Below are positions 8,542-17,030 of a DNA stretch of 27,252 bases, piece after piece. This DNA is from Bacillota bacterium (GTDB taxonomy: Bacteria > Bacillota > Clostridia > Lachnospirales > Lachnospiraceae), in assembly GCA_023410575.1 (NCBI GenBank), contig JAEYPP010000065.1:1-27252 (forward strand), read 5' to 3'. Under the pieces are notes generated by a model. The model was given only the letters and a program-made list of their open reading frames with translations. It made no database searches and was not told the origin of the DNA. Within the stretch, counting starts at the first letter, position 1. Every line of letters starts with the position of its first letter. Position numbers and translations under genes: made by a program.

Positions 8542-9984
8542 ATGAAGAAACACAAGTTATTTTTCATAGTAACATTAGCATTACTATTAGCATTATCAGG
8601 ATGCTCTAGAGACACAGAGAAAGTAAGCCCTGAGGTAAAAACAACACCAGAGGTCACGATAACTCCAACTGAGGTAGTATTACCAGCTGAGGAGATAATA
8701 CCAAAAGAGGAAGTACAGAAAATCGGATATAATGTAGATGAACTAAAGGTACTTTCTGAAGAGTTAACTACCCAAGTGCTTGATGGAGACTGCTCAGGAG
8801 TTAACAGTTACTTTGAGGATAATATTAAAGCTACATATACAGCCGAGTTTCTTGAAGATGGGATAAAGAATGCAGTAGCTCCGCTTGGCAGTTTTGTCTC
8901 CATCGAATCTTCTCAGACACAAGAGACAGACGATACAATATTTGTTGCTGTAGTATTAAGATATGAGAATAATGGATTGCAGCTACTTTATGGATATAAT
9001 AAAGATATACAGTTAACGACATTTCGATATAGTTATGTGACGCTTAATGAGGATAATTCCAATGTAGAAAGTGAATTATTCAAAGAGGTTGATATTACAG
9101 TTGGTACAGGTGATTATCTAATGGATGGTATTATGACAATACCAAGCGGAGTAGAGAAACCACCAGTTGTAATCTTAGTCCAAGGAAGTGGTCAATCGGA
9201 TATGGATGAAACAGTTGGTGCTTGTAGTAATAAACCGTTTCGCGATATCGCACACGGTTTAGCCCAAAAAGGGATTGCTTCCATTCGATATAATAAACGA
9301 TATTATCAATATAAGGATAATATATCAGAGGAAATTACAGTTAATAATGAAATCCTAGATGATGTCGGAGCAGCCATTGATCTAGCTATGAAGTCAGATG
9401 TACTTGATACAACAAAAATTTATGTTGTAGGACATAGCCAAGGTGGTATGTTATGTCCCAAAATCGCAACAGATCATCCTGAATTAGCTGGTATTATTGC
9501 ATTAGCTGGAAGTCCAAGACATCTAGCAGACATTATCTATGACCAAACTGCATTTTTCTTAGAAAAGGATGAGACATTATCGGAATCAGAGATTGAGCAA
9601 TATTTAGAGATGACAAAATCAAATGTGGAACAAGCTAAGAACCTATCGGATGACAATCTAGCTTCTCCATTGCTTGGAGTGACAGGGTATTATTGGAAAT
9701 CACTCAATGGTATTGATACGAAAGAACTTGTTACAAAGCTTACATTACCGATGTTATTTTTACAAGGCTCAGAAGATTTTCAGGTTTATGCAGATGTTGA
9801 TTTTGCTGAATGGAAAACATTATTGGATGGTCATGAGAATGCTGAGTTTATTGAATACGAAGGGTTGAACCATCTTTTTATGCCAACTACAGGTATAATG
9901 GATGTTTCGGATTATGACTATAAGAATAATGTGGATCAGAAAGTTATTCTTGATATGGCTGATTGGATTTTAAAAACTAAATAG
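8542..9984 (+). CDS. lipoprotein alpha/beta hydrolase with N-terminal DUF3887-like domain
   Basis: 480 residues. The N-terminus has a lipoprotein signal with lipobox LALSGC (Cys about 20), then a Thr/Pro/Glu-rich spacer, so the protein is anchored on the outer face of the membrane. Residues about 65-170 resemble the DUF3887 domain found before hydrolases. The C-terminal part (about 190-480) is an alpha/beta hydrolase: oxyanion region VILVQGSGQSD, nucleophile elbow GHSQGG, acid Asp in LQGSEDFQV and base His in GLNHLF. The substrate is unknown; esterase or peptidase-like activity is likely. It follows hflC by 22 nt and ends in a terminator, so it is part of the hflKC operon. Confidence 0.85.
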   Translation: MKKHKLFFIVTLALLLALSGCSRDTEKVSPEVKTTPEVTITPTEVVLPAEEIIPKEEVQKIGYNVDELKVLSEELTTQVLDGDCSGVNSYFEDNIKATYTAEFLEDGIKNAVAPLGSFVSIESSQTQETDDTIFVAVVLRYENNGLQLLYGYNKDIQLTTFRYSYVTLNEDNSNVESELFKEVDITVGTGDYLMDGIMTIPSGVEKPPVVILVQGSGQSDMDETVGACSNKPFRDIAHGLAQKGIASIRYNKRYYQYKDNISEEITVNNEILDDVGAAIDLAMKSDVLDTTKIYVVGHSQGGMLCPKIATDHPELAGIIALAGSPRHLADIIYDQTAFFLEKDETLSESEIEQYLEMTKSNVEQAKNLSDDNLASPLLGVTGYYWKSLNGIDTKELVTKLTLPMLFLQGSEDFQVYADVDFAEWKTLLDGHENAEFIEYEGLNHLFMPTTGIMDVSDYDYKNNVDQKVILDMADWILKTK

Positions 9985-9995
9985 TAATACTATAT

Positions 9996-10046
9996 AACCC
10001 TTTATCGATAAGAGTTCATACACAACTCTATCGGTAGAGGGTTTTT
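9996..10046 (+). terminator. terminator of the hflK-hflC-hydrolase operon
   Basis: A long, slightly imperfect stem pairs aacccttt...agagtt with aactct...gagggtt, followed by five T. It starts 12 nt after the stop at 9984. Confidence 0.85.
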
Positions 10047-10508
10047 AGTAATTGAGACAATAATATATATTTAATTTCTTATTTTTGGGAATCATAGTAA
10101 TGATTATACAATATCATATGTGTCATTTGACATAGTAATTCGGTCGCTTAAAGTTAAATGTTTTTGGTTATCCTTCGTATATCCTCTTTCACAGGCAGGA
10201 AACCATACCTGTATTATAGCGGATTGAGTGTATGAGTAAAATCCGCTATTGAAAAGAAAATGGTATTTAGTAGTGCAAAGTGGACTTTAGTCAGGTAAGA
10301 CTGGAACTAAGTTTTATGATATACATATATTTACATTTCGTGCCGTATATATGCATTTGATGACATAGTTATTTACAATATATGCCAAATTATATAAAGT
10401 AATAATTGAAAGATAGTTATTACCAATCCTTGTATTAATTAATAAATGTCAACTGTTCTAGATAGCGCGCAAACAGTTTACATAGAAAAATAAAAAAAGG
10501 AGATCACT
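10047..10508 (+). other. long gene-free leader upstream of the secreted peptide gene
   Basis: About 460 nt with no convincing gene. It holds a perfect 10-bp stem (10216-10225 with 10240-10249, 14-nt loop), two copies of TGACATAGT (10128-10136 and 10361-10369), and an inverted repeat at 10447-10482. No -35/-10 pair is convincing; a weak candidate is TTGATG then TATATG 16 nt later near 10356. The length and the hairpins suggest a regulated leader or an upstream control region. Confidence 0.4.
10447..10482 (+). promoter_or_regulatory. inverted repeat before the peptide gene
   Basis: TGTCAACTGTT (10447-10457) and AACAGTTTACA (10472-10482) are complementary in 10 of 11 positions with a 14-nt spacer, ending 26 nt before the start codon at 10509. 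It could be an operator or an RNA hairpin in the leader. Confidence 0.4.
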
Positions 10509-10904
10509 ATGTTAAAAAGAGTTAAAAAATTAGTAATTATGAGTATTGTATGCTGTTTATTGTGCGGAAGTGTTTCGGCATATGCAGCATACCAATATGG
10601 AGTTGATTGGTACGGGCCATACACTGATTCTATATCAGGAAGTTATTGCAAACATTCAGTTACATATTATACTATGGAGTTTCTTGATAGTACGTGGAGG
10701 CATAAGGCAAGTACTGTGCATTCGAAGTCATCAACAAGTAATTATACTAGGTTGCGTTATGAGTTCTTAGGAGCCATTGATGGTGATACTGGTCGTTGCT
10801 ATGCAAGTAATGGAACAAAATCTAATGCTGAAGTTGGTTATAATTCAAAAGGAACTGGTTTTAGTGGTAGTAGAAAAATTTACTGTGGTACTGATGGATA
10901 TTAA
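10509..10904 (+). CDS. small Sec-exported peptide, lactococcin 972-like candidate
   Basis: A 131-residue precursor starting with a clear signal peptide (MLKRVKKL, hydrophobic core, cleavage likely after VSAYA at about residue 26). The mature part of about 105 residues is rich in Ser, Tyr, Thr and Gly, has three Cys (in SYCKHS, GRCYAS and IYCGTDGY) and few acidic residues. The YGVDW start, HSVTYY and STWRHKAS are loosely like the Lactococcin_972 bacteriocin family, which is Sec-secreted and linked to an FtsX-type ABC system. The following genes fit that gene order. AGGAG precedes ATG 10509 at a 6-nt gap. I am sure that it is a secreted peptide and only moderately sure of the family. It could instead be another cysteine-containing secreted factor. 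Confidence 0.65.
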   Translation: MLKRVKKLVIMSIVCCLLCGSVSAYAAYQYGVDWYGPYTDSISGSYCKHSVTYYTMEFLDSTWRHKASTVHSKSSTSNYTRLRYEFLGAIDGDTGRCYASNGTKSNAEVGYNSKGTGFSGSRKIYCGTDGY

Positions 10905-10943
10905 AATAGTCAAAGTAATTTTTTGCAACTAAGAGATTACATA

Positions 10944-10985
10944 CCCTAGCTTTTAATATAGATATATCTATATTAAAAGCTAGGG
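10944..10985 (+). repeat. perfect 42-nt palindrome between peptide and permease genes
   Basis: The two 21-nt halves are exact reverse complements (it begins ccctagcttttaatata and ends tattaaaagctaggg) with no unpaired loop in DNA. It is not followed by a T tract but directly by the GGGAGTG-type ribosome binding site of the next gene. It most likely forms a strong mRNA hairpin separating expression of the peptide from that of the transporter. Confidence 0.85.
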
Positions 10986-11002
10986 AAGGGAGTGAAGTAA
11001 TT

Positions 11003-11932
11003 ATGAGAAATACTTTGTTTCATTGGATGAAGGCCCACAAAAAGGTTGAAATAATGTTGGTAGTAAGCATTATAATATGGATTACTCTTATGATAGTAAC
11101 TAGTTATTTAAATAGCATTCTTAGACTAGATAATCAGGATTTAAGTGAAGCTTTTGTTAATATTAAAGGGAAAGATACGATTGATATAACGCAAGGTGAA
11201 TTGTTGGATGAATTGTATAATTGCACCTTAATGCAATATGATTCAAATAATCCAACGGAGCATGTTGTCCTTTATACAATGGGAGGAAAAGATTTATTTG
11301 AAGGTGAGTATTTTGAGTTAGAAGATTTTTATCAAGCTCAAAGATTAGTATGGTATGGTTTTTGTGAAGAAACTAGTAGCTTAGATAAAAATAATAGTAA
11401 TACTCTGAAAAAATATCATAACTTTATAGTAGACTATGGTAGCTTTATATGCCAGTATGACATAACAAAAGTTCCGACAGATAAGCCTTTTCATTTGGTA
11501 AGCTATCAAAAAAATAGTATTAAAACTGCAATGAGAGAATTGGAAAAGTATTGTTCTGATTATGGGTATTCTTATAAGCAATTAGAACTTAAAGTAATGA
11601 AAACCTCTGATTTCCTTAATAAGTTTAAGTGGACCTATCTTATGTTTTTTAGCATGATATTAAGTTTACAAGTAATTGATATTGCAAGTGCATATATGTA
11701 TATTGCATCATTAAAGAAAGTACAAGCGGTATATAATTTATTAGGCTTAAAAGGATATAGAAAAAATGTTTTTATATTATTTATTATTATGAAATTAATA
11801 CCGCTATTGGCTGGTGTTCTGTTAGCTTTGATAACATGTAATAATATTATGGCAGGTAGTGTTATCGCATTTTATTTAATTGAAGCACTTATAATAACTG
11901 TAATGATAAAAAGAAAATTACGTAACATGTAA
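11003..11932 (+). CDS. FtsX-like half-permease (bacteriocin-associated type)
   Basis: A 309-residue membrane protein with one N-terminal helix (about 15-38), an extracytoplasmic region (about 40-205) without Cys-rich or enzyme motifs, and three C-terminal helices (about 211-231, 250-270, 275-300). This 1+3 plan is that of FtsX/MacB-type permeases. The exposed domain is small. It is followed by a second, larger protein of the same plan and an ATPase, so two different half-permeases probably form a heterodimer. Relatives called bacteriocin-associated integral membrane proteins carry both halves in one chain, as I recall. A role in immunity to the peptide is inferred. The start follows GGGAG after the palindrome. 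Confidence 0.7.
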   Translation: MRNTLFHWMKAHKKVEIMLVVSIIIWITLMIVTSYLNSILRLDNQDLSEAFVNIKGKDTIDITQGELLDELYNCTLMQYDSNNPTEHVVLYTMGGKDLFEGEYFELEDFYQAQRLVWYGFCEETSSLDKNNSNTLKKYHNFIVDYGSFICQYDITKVPTDKPFHLVSYQKNSIKTAMRELEKYCSDYGYSYKQLELKVMKTSDFLNKFKWTYLMFFSMILSLQVIDIASAYMYIASLKKVQAVYNLLGLKGYRKNVFILFIIMKLIPLLAGVLLALITCNNIMAGSVIAFYLIEALIITVMIKRKLRNM

Positions 11933-11946
11933 AGGAGTAACGATTA

Positions 11947-13242
11947 GTGGGTAAATGCATAAGAGAGATTTTTTATTGTATTCATAAGAGTAATAATTTC
12001 TTAAAGCTTATAAGCATTTTGATATTAATATGCTTGGTTGGAAGTAAATCTGTTTATAGTTACTTTATGGAAGTAGATCATTTGGAAAAAAAATATAGTA
12101 ATACATATGAAGGTAATAATTATCACAAGCTAAGTGATAATTTTGTTGGTGAACTTGAAACTTATCCATACCAACTTGGTGTCCATGAAAAGTTAACGGA
12201 ATTTAATCATAAATTAAATACCTCCAATACTATTACATATATTGAACAAAATGAGCAATATATTAATTTAGCGGACTATAGGGGAGATGAGAAATTATTA
12301 TCCAGGTATGAATCAGGAGATTATGAAACTGATATATTTACGGAAATTGATGAAGCAGGATTACAAACAGAATGGCATACAGTGAAGGGCTTTTATGTTG
12401 GAGTAAATTATTTTAGTACTTTCCCGATGGAATGTATGAAAGGAAGATTGTTTCGTGAAACTGATTTTTTATTTGAACAAGGAAAGCCAGTTCCGGTTAT
12501 ATTAGGAAGTGATTTTAGTCAATTTTATCAAGTTGGCGATGAGATTTTAGTAAAAACACCTTTTATTAAAACAAGTATAGTGGTCGTTGGCTTTTTATCT
12601 GACACAGCAGCCAAATATGAAACAGGTATGTTTAAAAGTTTGAATCGATATGTCATATTCCCATTGATAAATTTACAGCAATTAGGGGGAGAAAGTGTAA
12701 TTGATAGAAATATTCTATGTTATATGAAAAATACAGGATTAATAAAAACATCTATGACAAAGAACGATACTCAATCATATATCTATCAGTTATGTGAAGA
12801 ATTAGATTTAGAGCCAGTTTTTATTATTCAGGGGGCAACAAATACGCAATCTCAAAATCTCCATGTGAGTATGAAAACAATAATAGAAATAAGCTTTATT
12901 GCAACATTACTTTTCGCCATATTTGTAATTATATTGATTCTTGTTCACATGAATATTAAATTAAGGAATAACTCCTATTATTTTTCAATCTTATATCTGA
13001 ATGGATTCTCAAGTAGAGAAATCACAGTTATTATGATAGGTGATATTTTATTCATATTATCCCTATGCAACATAATAGGGGAGATTATTTATCGAGGTAT
13101 TATGAAGGCTTTAGGTTGCTCAATAATAACGGTTTTGTACAATGTAGTTATTAGTGTTTTGATTGTTATTATTCCTATTCTGATTACCACTTTTAAATTA
13201 AAACATAAAGATCTTTGTATGCATATGAAGGAAGGAAAATAG
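11947..13242 (+). CDS. FtsX-like permease of a peptide-linked ABC system
   Basis: 431 residues, with an N-terminal helix (about 17-37), a large extracytoplasmic MacB-periplasmic-core-like domain (about 40-310, containing GRLFRETDF and PVPVILGSDFSQFYQVGDEI, typical of that domain) and three C-terminal helices (about 315-340, 362-382, 395-418). The NGFSSREITVIM loop after the second helix resembles the coupling region of FtsX-type permeases. It starts with GTG at 11947 after AAAGGAG, and its stop codon abuts the ATG of the ATPase gene. Proteins of this type use ATP for mechanical work on envelope substrates, rather than for uptake. Confidence 0.8.
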   Translation: MGKCIREIFYCIHKSNNFLKLISILILICLVGSKSVYSYFMEVDHLEKKYSNTYEGNNYHKLSDNFVGELETYPYQLGVHEKLTEFNHKLNTSNTITYIEQNEQYINLADYRGDEKLLSRYESGDYETDIFTEIDEAGLQTEWHTVKGFYVGVNYFSTFPMECMKGRLFRETDFLFEQGKPVPVILGSDFSQFYQVGDEILVKTPFIKTSIVVVGFLSDTAAKYETGMFKSLNRYVIFPLINLQQLGGESVIDRNILCYMKNTGLIKTSMTKNDTQSYIYQLCEELDLEPVFIIQGATNTQSQNLHVSMKTIIEISFIATLLFAIFVIILILVHMNIKLRNNSYYFSILYLNGFSSREITVIMIGDILFILSLCNIIGEIIYRGIMKALGCSIITVLYNVVISVLIVIIPILITTFKLKHKDLCMHMKEGK

Positions 13243-13917
13243 ATGAATATTAAATTGGAAAATGTGAATAAACTTTATGGAAAGTCTAATAATATGGTTC
13301 GTGCATTAAATGATTTTCATGCAAATTTTCGAGGGCCAGGTTTAATTGCGGTTCAAGGAAAAAGTGGTTGTGGAAAAACAACACTTTTGAACGTTCTAGG
13401 GGGATTATGCAATATTGATTCTGGCAATTATATTGTTGATGATGAAAAAATTAACGTAAATGAGTTTGAAACTATGTTACAATTTCGTAGGGAATATGTA
13501 GGATTTATTGTCCAAGACTTTGCGTTAATTGATGATCGTACAGTTTTTGATAATGTTATGTTACCACTCAAAAATTTACCGATGAGTAAGGGAAAAAGAA
13601 AAGAACAAGTATATCAGATTCTCGAAAAATTTGAAATACAAGCAAAGGATAAACGATATCCAAGAGAATTATCTGGTGGAGAAAAACAAAGAGTCGCAAT
13701 CGCACGAGCCATGGTAAAGCAACCTAAATTAATATTGGCAGATGAACCTACGGGCTCTTTGGATTCTGAAAATTCTATTATCGTATTTGAAACGCTAAGA
13801 AAGATAGCGAAGCAAGGGAACTTAGTTATTATGGTTACACATGATAATGACTTAGCATTGCAATGCGATGATATTATTCATATGAAAGATGGAAATAATA
13901 TAAGTCAAGTTTTTTAA
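13243..13917 (+). CDS. ABC transporter ATP-binding protein (LolD/MacB type)
   Basis: A 224-residue nucleotide-binding protein: Walker A GKSGCGKTT (about 41-49), Q-loop VQDFALIDDRTVFDNV, signature LSGGEKQR, Walker B LILADEPTGSLDSE and switch His in VTHDNDLA. The TGSLD after Walker B and the Q-loop sequence mark the MacB/LolD/FtsE-like class that pairs with FtsX permeases. It begins directly after the permease stop codon, with AAGGA just upstream, so translation is coupled. It powers the two half-permeases. A terminator follows at 13974. Confidence 0.92.
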   Translation: MNIKLENVNKLYGKSNNMVRALNDFHANFRGPGLIAVQGKSGCGKTTLLNVLGGLCNIDSGNYIVDDEKINVNEFETMLQFRREYVGFIVQDFALIDDRTVFDNVMLPLKNLPMSKGKRKEQVYQILEKFEIQAKDKRYPRELSGGEKQRVAIARAMVKQPKLILADEPTGSLDSENSIIVFETLRKIAKQGNLVIMVTHDNDLALQCDDIIHMKDGNNISQVF

Positions 13918-13973
13918 GTAGAAAATGTCATATGATCTAAATGAGTTGAATAGTTATGGACACTAATATACCT

Positions 13974-14004
13974 ACCCACCTGTTGCAGAAATCAGGTGGG
14001 TTTT
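13974..14004 (+). terminator. terminator of the peptide/ABC operon
   Basis: A 9-bp stem (acccacctg with caggtgggt), 9-10-nt loop and TTTT, about 57 nt after the ATPase stop. The remaining gap to clpB holds no gene that I can support. Confidence 0.85.
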
Positions 14005-14166
14005 ATATGTGTGCCAACCAAGGGCGCGGCTAACGGGTTTAGTAAGAGAAAGCAAGGATCTTTTAATTTTAATGAAAAAAGATTATTTTAATTTTGTAAT
14101 GTAAATTTATAATGTTTTAATGTAAAACTACACATAATAAACAACTCCCTGTATGAAAAAAAAGGC

Positions 14167-14194
14167 TTGACTTTTATGTGCTTCATGTTATAGT
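14167..14194 (+). promoter_or_regulatory. promoter of clpB
   Basis: TTGACT (14167-14172) and TATAGT (14189-14194) with a 16-nt spacer. Transcription should begin near 14201. No CIRCE element (TTAGCACTC/GAGTGCTAA) and no paired CtsR heptads were seen. Confidence 0.65.
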
Positions 14195-14204
14195 ATATGT
14201 AGAA

Positions 14205-14231
14205 CAGATAAAGCAGATAAAGTAGATTAAA
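14205..14231 (+). repeat. three 9-nt tandem repeats in the clpB leader
   Basis: CAGATAAAG, CAGATAAAG, TAGATTAAA are consecutive copies, two exact and one diverged, between the predicted start of transcription and the AAGGAGGT site. Confidence 0.6.
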
Positions 14232-14243
14232 AGGAGGTATCCA

Positions 14244-16841
14244 ATGAACATTTCGAAATTTACCCAAAAATCAATGCAGGCTATTGAAGATTGTGAAAAG
14301 ATTGTATACGATTATGGTCATCAACAAATTGATGAAGAACATTTATTATACAGTCTTTTGTCTGATGAAGAAGGCTTACTAAGCAAGTTATTCCAGAAGA
14401 TGGATATTACGACAGAAGTATTTATGGCTCAATTAAAGGGACTACTTAAAAAACGTCCAAAAGTTTCTGGTGGACAGGTCTATATGAGTCAAGAATTAAA
14501 CAAATCATTAGTTTATGCTGAGAATGAAGCAAAACAAATGGGTGATGAATATGTTTCCGTTGAGCATATCTTCTTGTCAATGTTAAAATATCCCAACAAA
14601 GAGATTGCACAATTATTTAAAGATTTCCAGATTACTAGAGAACGTTTCCTAACTGCGTTAGCAACGGTCCGAGGTAATCAGAGGGTTACGACTGATAACC
14701 CAGAAGCAACGTATGATTCTTTGGAGAAATATAGTGTAAATCTTGTAGAACGTGCAAAAAATCAAAAGCTAGATCCAGTGATTGGTCGTGATAGTGAAAT
14801 ACGTAATGTTATTCGTATACTATCACGTAAGACAAAAAATAATCCAGTCTTAATTGGTGAACCTGGTGTTGGTAAGACAGCAGCAGTAGAAGGTCTTGCG
14901 CAACGCATCGTACGTGGTGATGTTCCAGAAGGATTAAAAAATAAGAAAATATACGCTCTTGATATGAGTGCATTAGTAGCTGGTGCTAAGTATCGTGGTG
15001 AATTTGAAGAACGATTAAAAGCAGTACTTGATGAGGTGAGGGAAAGCGAAGGTCAGATTATTCTATTTATCGATGAGCTTCATACAATTGTTGGTGCTGG
15101 TAAAACAGAGGGTGCGATGGATGCAGGTAATATGTTAAAACCAATGCTTGCCCGTGGTGAACTGCATTGTATCGGAGCAACAACGTTAAACGAATATCGT
15201 ATGTACATTGAAAAGGATGCCGCCCTAGAACGCCGTTTTCAACCAGTTATGGTAGATGAACCGACGGTAGAAGATACGATATCGATACTAAGAGGATTGA
15301 AAGAACGTTATGAGGTTTTCCATGGTGTTAAAATTTCCGACTCTGCGTTAGTTAGTGCAGCAATGTTATCGAATCGTTATATCTCCGATCGTTTCTTGCC
15401 AGATAAGGCAATTGACTTAGTAGATGAAGCATGTGCATTAATTAAGACAGAATTAGATTCGATGCCAACTGAGTTAGATGATATTTCACGTCACATTATG
15501 CAGTTAGAGATTGAGGAGGCTGCATTAAAAAAAGAAGATGACCGACTAAGTCAGGAAAGATTGGTAGCATTACAGAAAGAACTAGCTGAATTAAGAGAAC
15601 AATTTGCTTTAGACAAAGCACAATGGGACAATGAAAAGGCAGCGGTTGAAAAGGTACAGAGGCTTCGTGAAGAGCTTGAATCGATTAATAATGAGATTCA
15701 GAATGCAGAGTTATCTTATGATTTGAATAAGGCTGCAGAATTGAAATATGGACGTTTACCTGCAATAGTGCGTCAGCTTGAAGAAGAAGAAGATAAGGTG
15801 AAAAAGCAGGCCCATACTCTTGTTCATGAGAATGTGAGTGAGGAAGAGATTGCACGTATCGTATCTCGTTGGACGGGGATTCCGGTTGCTAAACTGACAG
15901 AAAGTGAACGAAATAAAACATTACATCTAGATGAACAACTTCATAAGCGAGTTGTTGGTCAAGAGGATGGAGTTACACGTGTGGCAGATGCCCTGCTTCG
16001 TTCCAAAGCGGGTATCAAAGATCCAAAGAAACCAATAGGTTCCTTTATGTTCTTAGGACCAACTGGTGTAGGTAAAACAGAACTAGCCAAAGCACTTGCG
16101 GAGTCATTGTTTGATAATGAATCCAATATTGTTCGAATTGATATGAGTGAATATATGGAGAAGCATTCTGTTTCTCGTTTGGTTGGAGCGCCTCCAGGGT
16201 ATGTAGGATATGAAGAGGGAGGCCAGCTAACGGAAGCTATTCGAAGAAAACCATACTCTGTTATTTTGTTTGATGAAATTGAAAAGGCTCATCCTGATGT
16301 CTTTAATATCTTACTACAAGTACTTGATGATGGTCGAATTACAGATTCTCAAGGAAGAACCGTAGATTTTAAAAACACAATTTTGATTATGACTTCTAAT
16401 ATAGGTTCAAATTACTTGTTGGAGGGTATTGATGAGAAGGGTGAGATTAGTTCAAAGGCAGAGGCACTCGTAATGGAAGATCTAAGAGCACATTTTCGCC
16501 CAGAATTCTTAAACCGTTTGGATGAGATTATTATGTTTAAACCATTAACGAAACAAAACATCAGAAAGATTGTTGATTTACTCATTCAAGATTTAAATCA
16601 GCGCCTTAAAGATCGTAGCATCACAGTTGAGCTAACGGATGCTGCAAAACAATTGGTAATCGATCAAGCTTATGATCCATTTTACGGTGCAAGACCATTA
16701 AAGAGATATTTACAAAAGAACGTAGAAACATTAAGTGCCAGATTAATTCTTTCGGATAAAGTAACAGAGGGAGATACAATCGTGTTAGATGTAGTAGATG
16801 GTCAGTTAAGTGCTATGGTGAAAGTACATGGTGAAGGGTGA
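14244..16841 (+). CDS. clpB: ClpB protein disaggregase (Hsp100)
   Basis: 865 residues, the normal size of ClpB. Order: Clp N-domain (about 1-145), first AAA+ module with Walker A GEPGVGKT (near 209) and Walker B FIDELHTIVGAG, coiled-coil M-domain (about 405-530, with repeated KxxLxxLREQ-type heptads), second AAA+ module with Walker A GPTGVGKT and sensor-2 GARPLKRYLQ near the C-terminus. GYVGYEEGGQLTEA is the second pore loop. The M-domain separates it from ClpC/ClpA. With DnaK it dissolves protein aggregates after heat stress using ATP. It is monocistronic, with a strong AAGGAGGT site before ATG 14244. Confidence 0.97.
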   Translation: MNISKFTQKSMQAIEDCEKIVYDYGHQQIDEEHLLYSLLSDEEGLLSKLFQKMDITTEVFMAQLKGLLKKRPKVSGGQVYMSQELNKSLVYAENEAKQMGDEYVSVEHIFLSMLKYPNKEIAQLFKDFQITRERFLTALATVRGNQRVTTDNPEATYDSLEKYSVNLVERAKNQKLDPVIGRDSEIRNVIRILSRKTKNNPVLIGEPGVGKTAAVEGLAQRIVRGDVPEGLKNKKIYALDMSALVAGAKYRGEFEERLKAVLDEVRESEGQIILFIDELHTIVGAGKTEGAMDAGNMLKPMLARGELHCIGATTLNEYRMYIEKDAALERRFQPVMVDEPTVEDTISILRGLKERYEVFHGVKISDSALVSAAMLSNRYISDRFLPDKAIDLVDEACALIKTELDSMPTELDDISRHIMQLEIEEAALKKEDDRLSQERLVALQKELAELREQFALDKAQWDNEKAAVEKVQRLREELESINNEIQNAELSYDLNKAAELKYGRLPAIVRQLEEEEDKVKKQAHTLVHENVSEEEIARIVSRWTGIPVAKLTESERNKTLHLDEQLHKRVVGQEDGVTRVADALLRSKAGIKDPKKPIGSFMFLGPTGVGKTELAKALAESLFDNESNIVRIDMSEYMEKHSVSRLVGAPPGYVGYEEGGQLTEAIRRKPYSVILFDEIEKAHPDVFNILLQVLDDGRITDSQGRTVDFKNTILIMTSNIGSNYLLEGIDEKGEISSKAEALVMEDLRAHFRPEFLNRLDEIIMFKPLTKQNIRKIVDLLIQDLNQRLKDRSITVELTDAAKQLVIDQAYDPFYGARPLKRYLQKNVETLSARLILSDKVTEGDTIVLDVVDGQLSAMVKVHGEG

Positions 16842-16887
16842 TAAAAACTCATAGCGAAAAATTCTTATGACTACCAGTATTATATCC

Positions 16888-16916
16888 TTGACGTTAGGTT
16901 TTATTAATGATATACT
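16888..16916 (+). promoter_or_regulatory. promoter of the DEAD-box helicase leader
   Basis: TTGACG (16888-16893) and TATACT (16911-16916) with a 17-nt spacer. Transcription from it would start near 16922 and run through the hairpin at 16969-17030 before reaching the helicase gene. Confidence 0.65.
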
Positions 16917-16935
16917 ACGACACGTAGTATTATCA
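16908..16935. promoter_or_regulatory. dyad over the -10 and start site
   Basis: TGATATACTACG (16908-16919) and CGTAGTATTATCA (16923-16935) are complementary apart from one extra base. The inner arms ATACTACG/CGTAGTAT are perfect. The dyad overlaps the -10 box and the predicted start, a classic place for a repressor. Confidence 0.4.
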
Positions 16936-16968
16936 AATTAAAAAGCATTTACACTGAATGAAAAGGGA

Positions 16969-17030
16969 GTGTTGTTGAACTCACCTTCATCAATTGGTAA
17001 TTGATAAGGTGAGTTCACAACACATTTTTT
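16969..17030 (+). terminator. very stable terminator-like hairpin upstream of the helicase gene
   Basis: GTGTTGTTGAACTCACC... pairs with ...GGTGAGTTCACAACAC over about 25 bp with two one-base bulges and a GGT loop, followed by TTTTTT at 17025-17030. It is 128 nt after the clpB stop but also inside the predicted helicase leader, so it may be the clpB terminator, an attenuator, or both. Confidence 0.75.

Noticed and set aside
14005..14160. Small open frame after the ABC terminator (VPTKGAANGFSKRKQ...)
   Set aside because: 27 codons without a binding site, overlapping the terminator hairpin; no support as a gene.
16842..16887. Classical heat-shock elements or a terminator right after clpB
   Set aside because: No CIRCE and no hairpin with a T run within 40 nt of the stop; the first good hairpin is at 16969.
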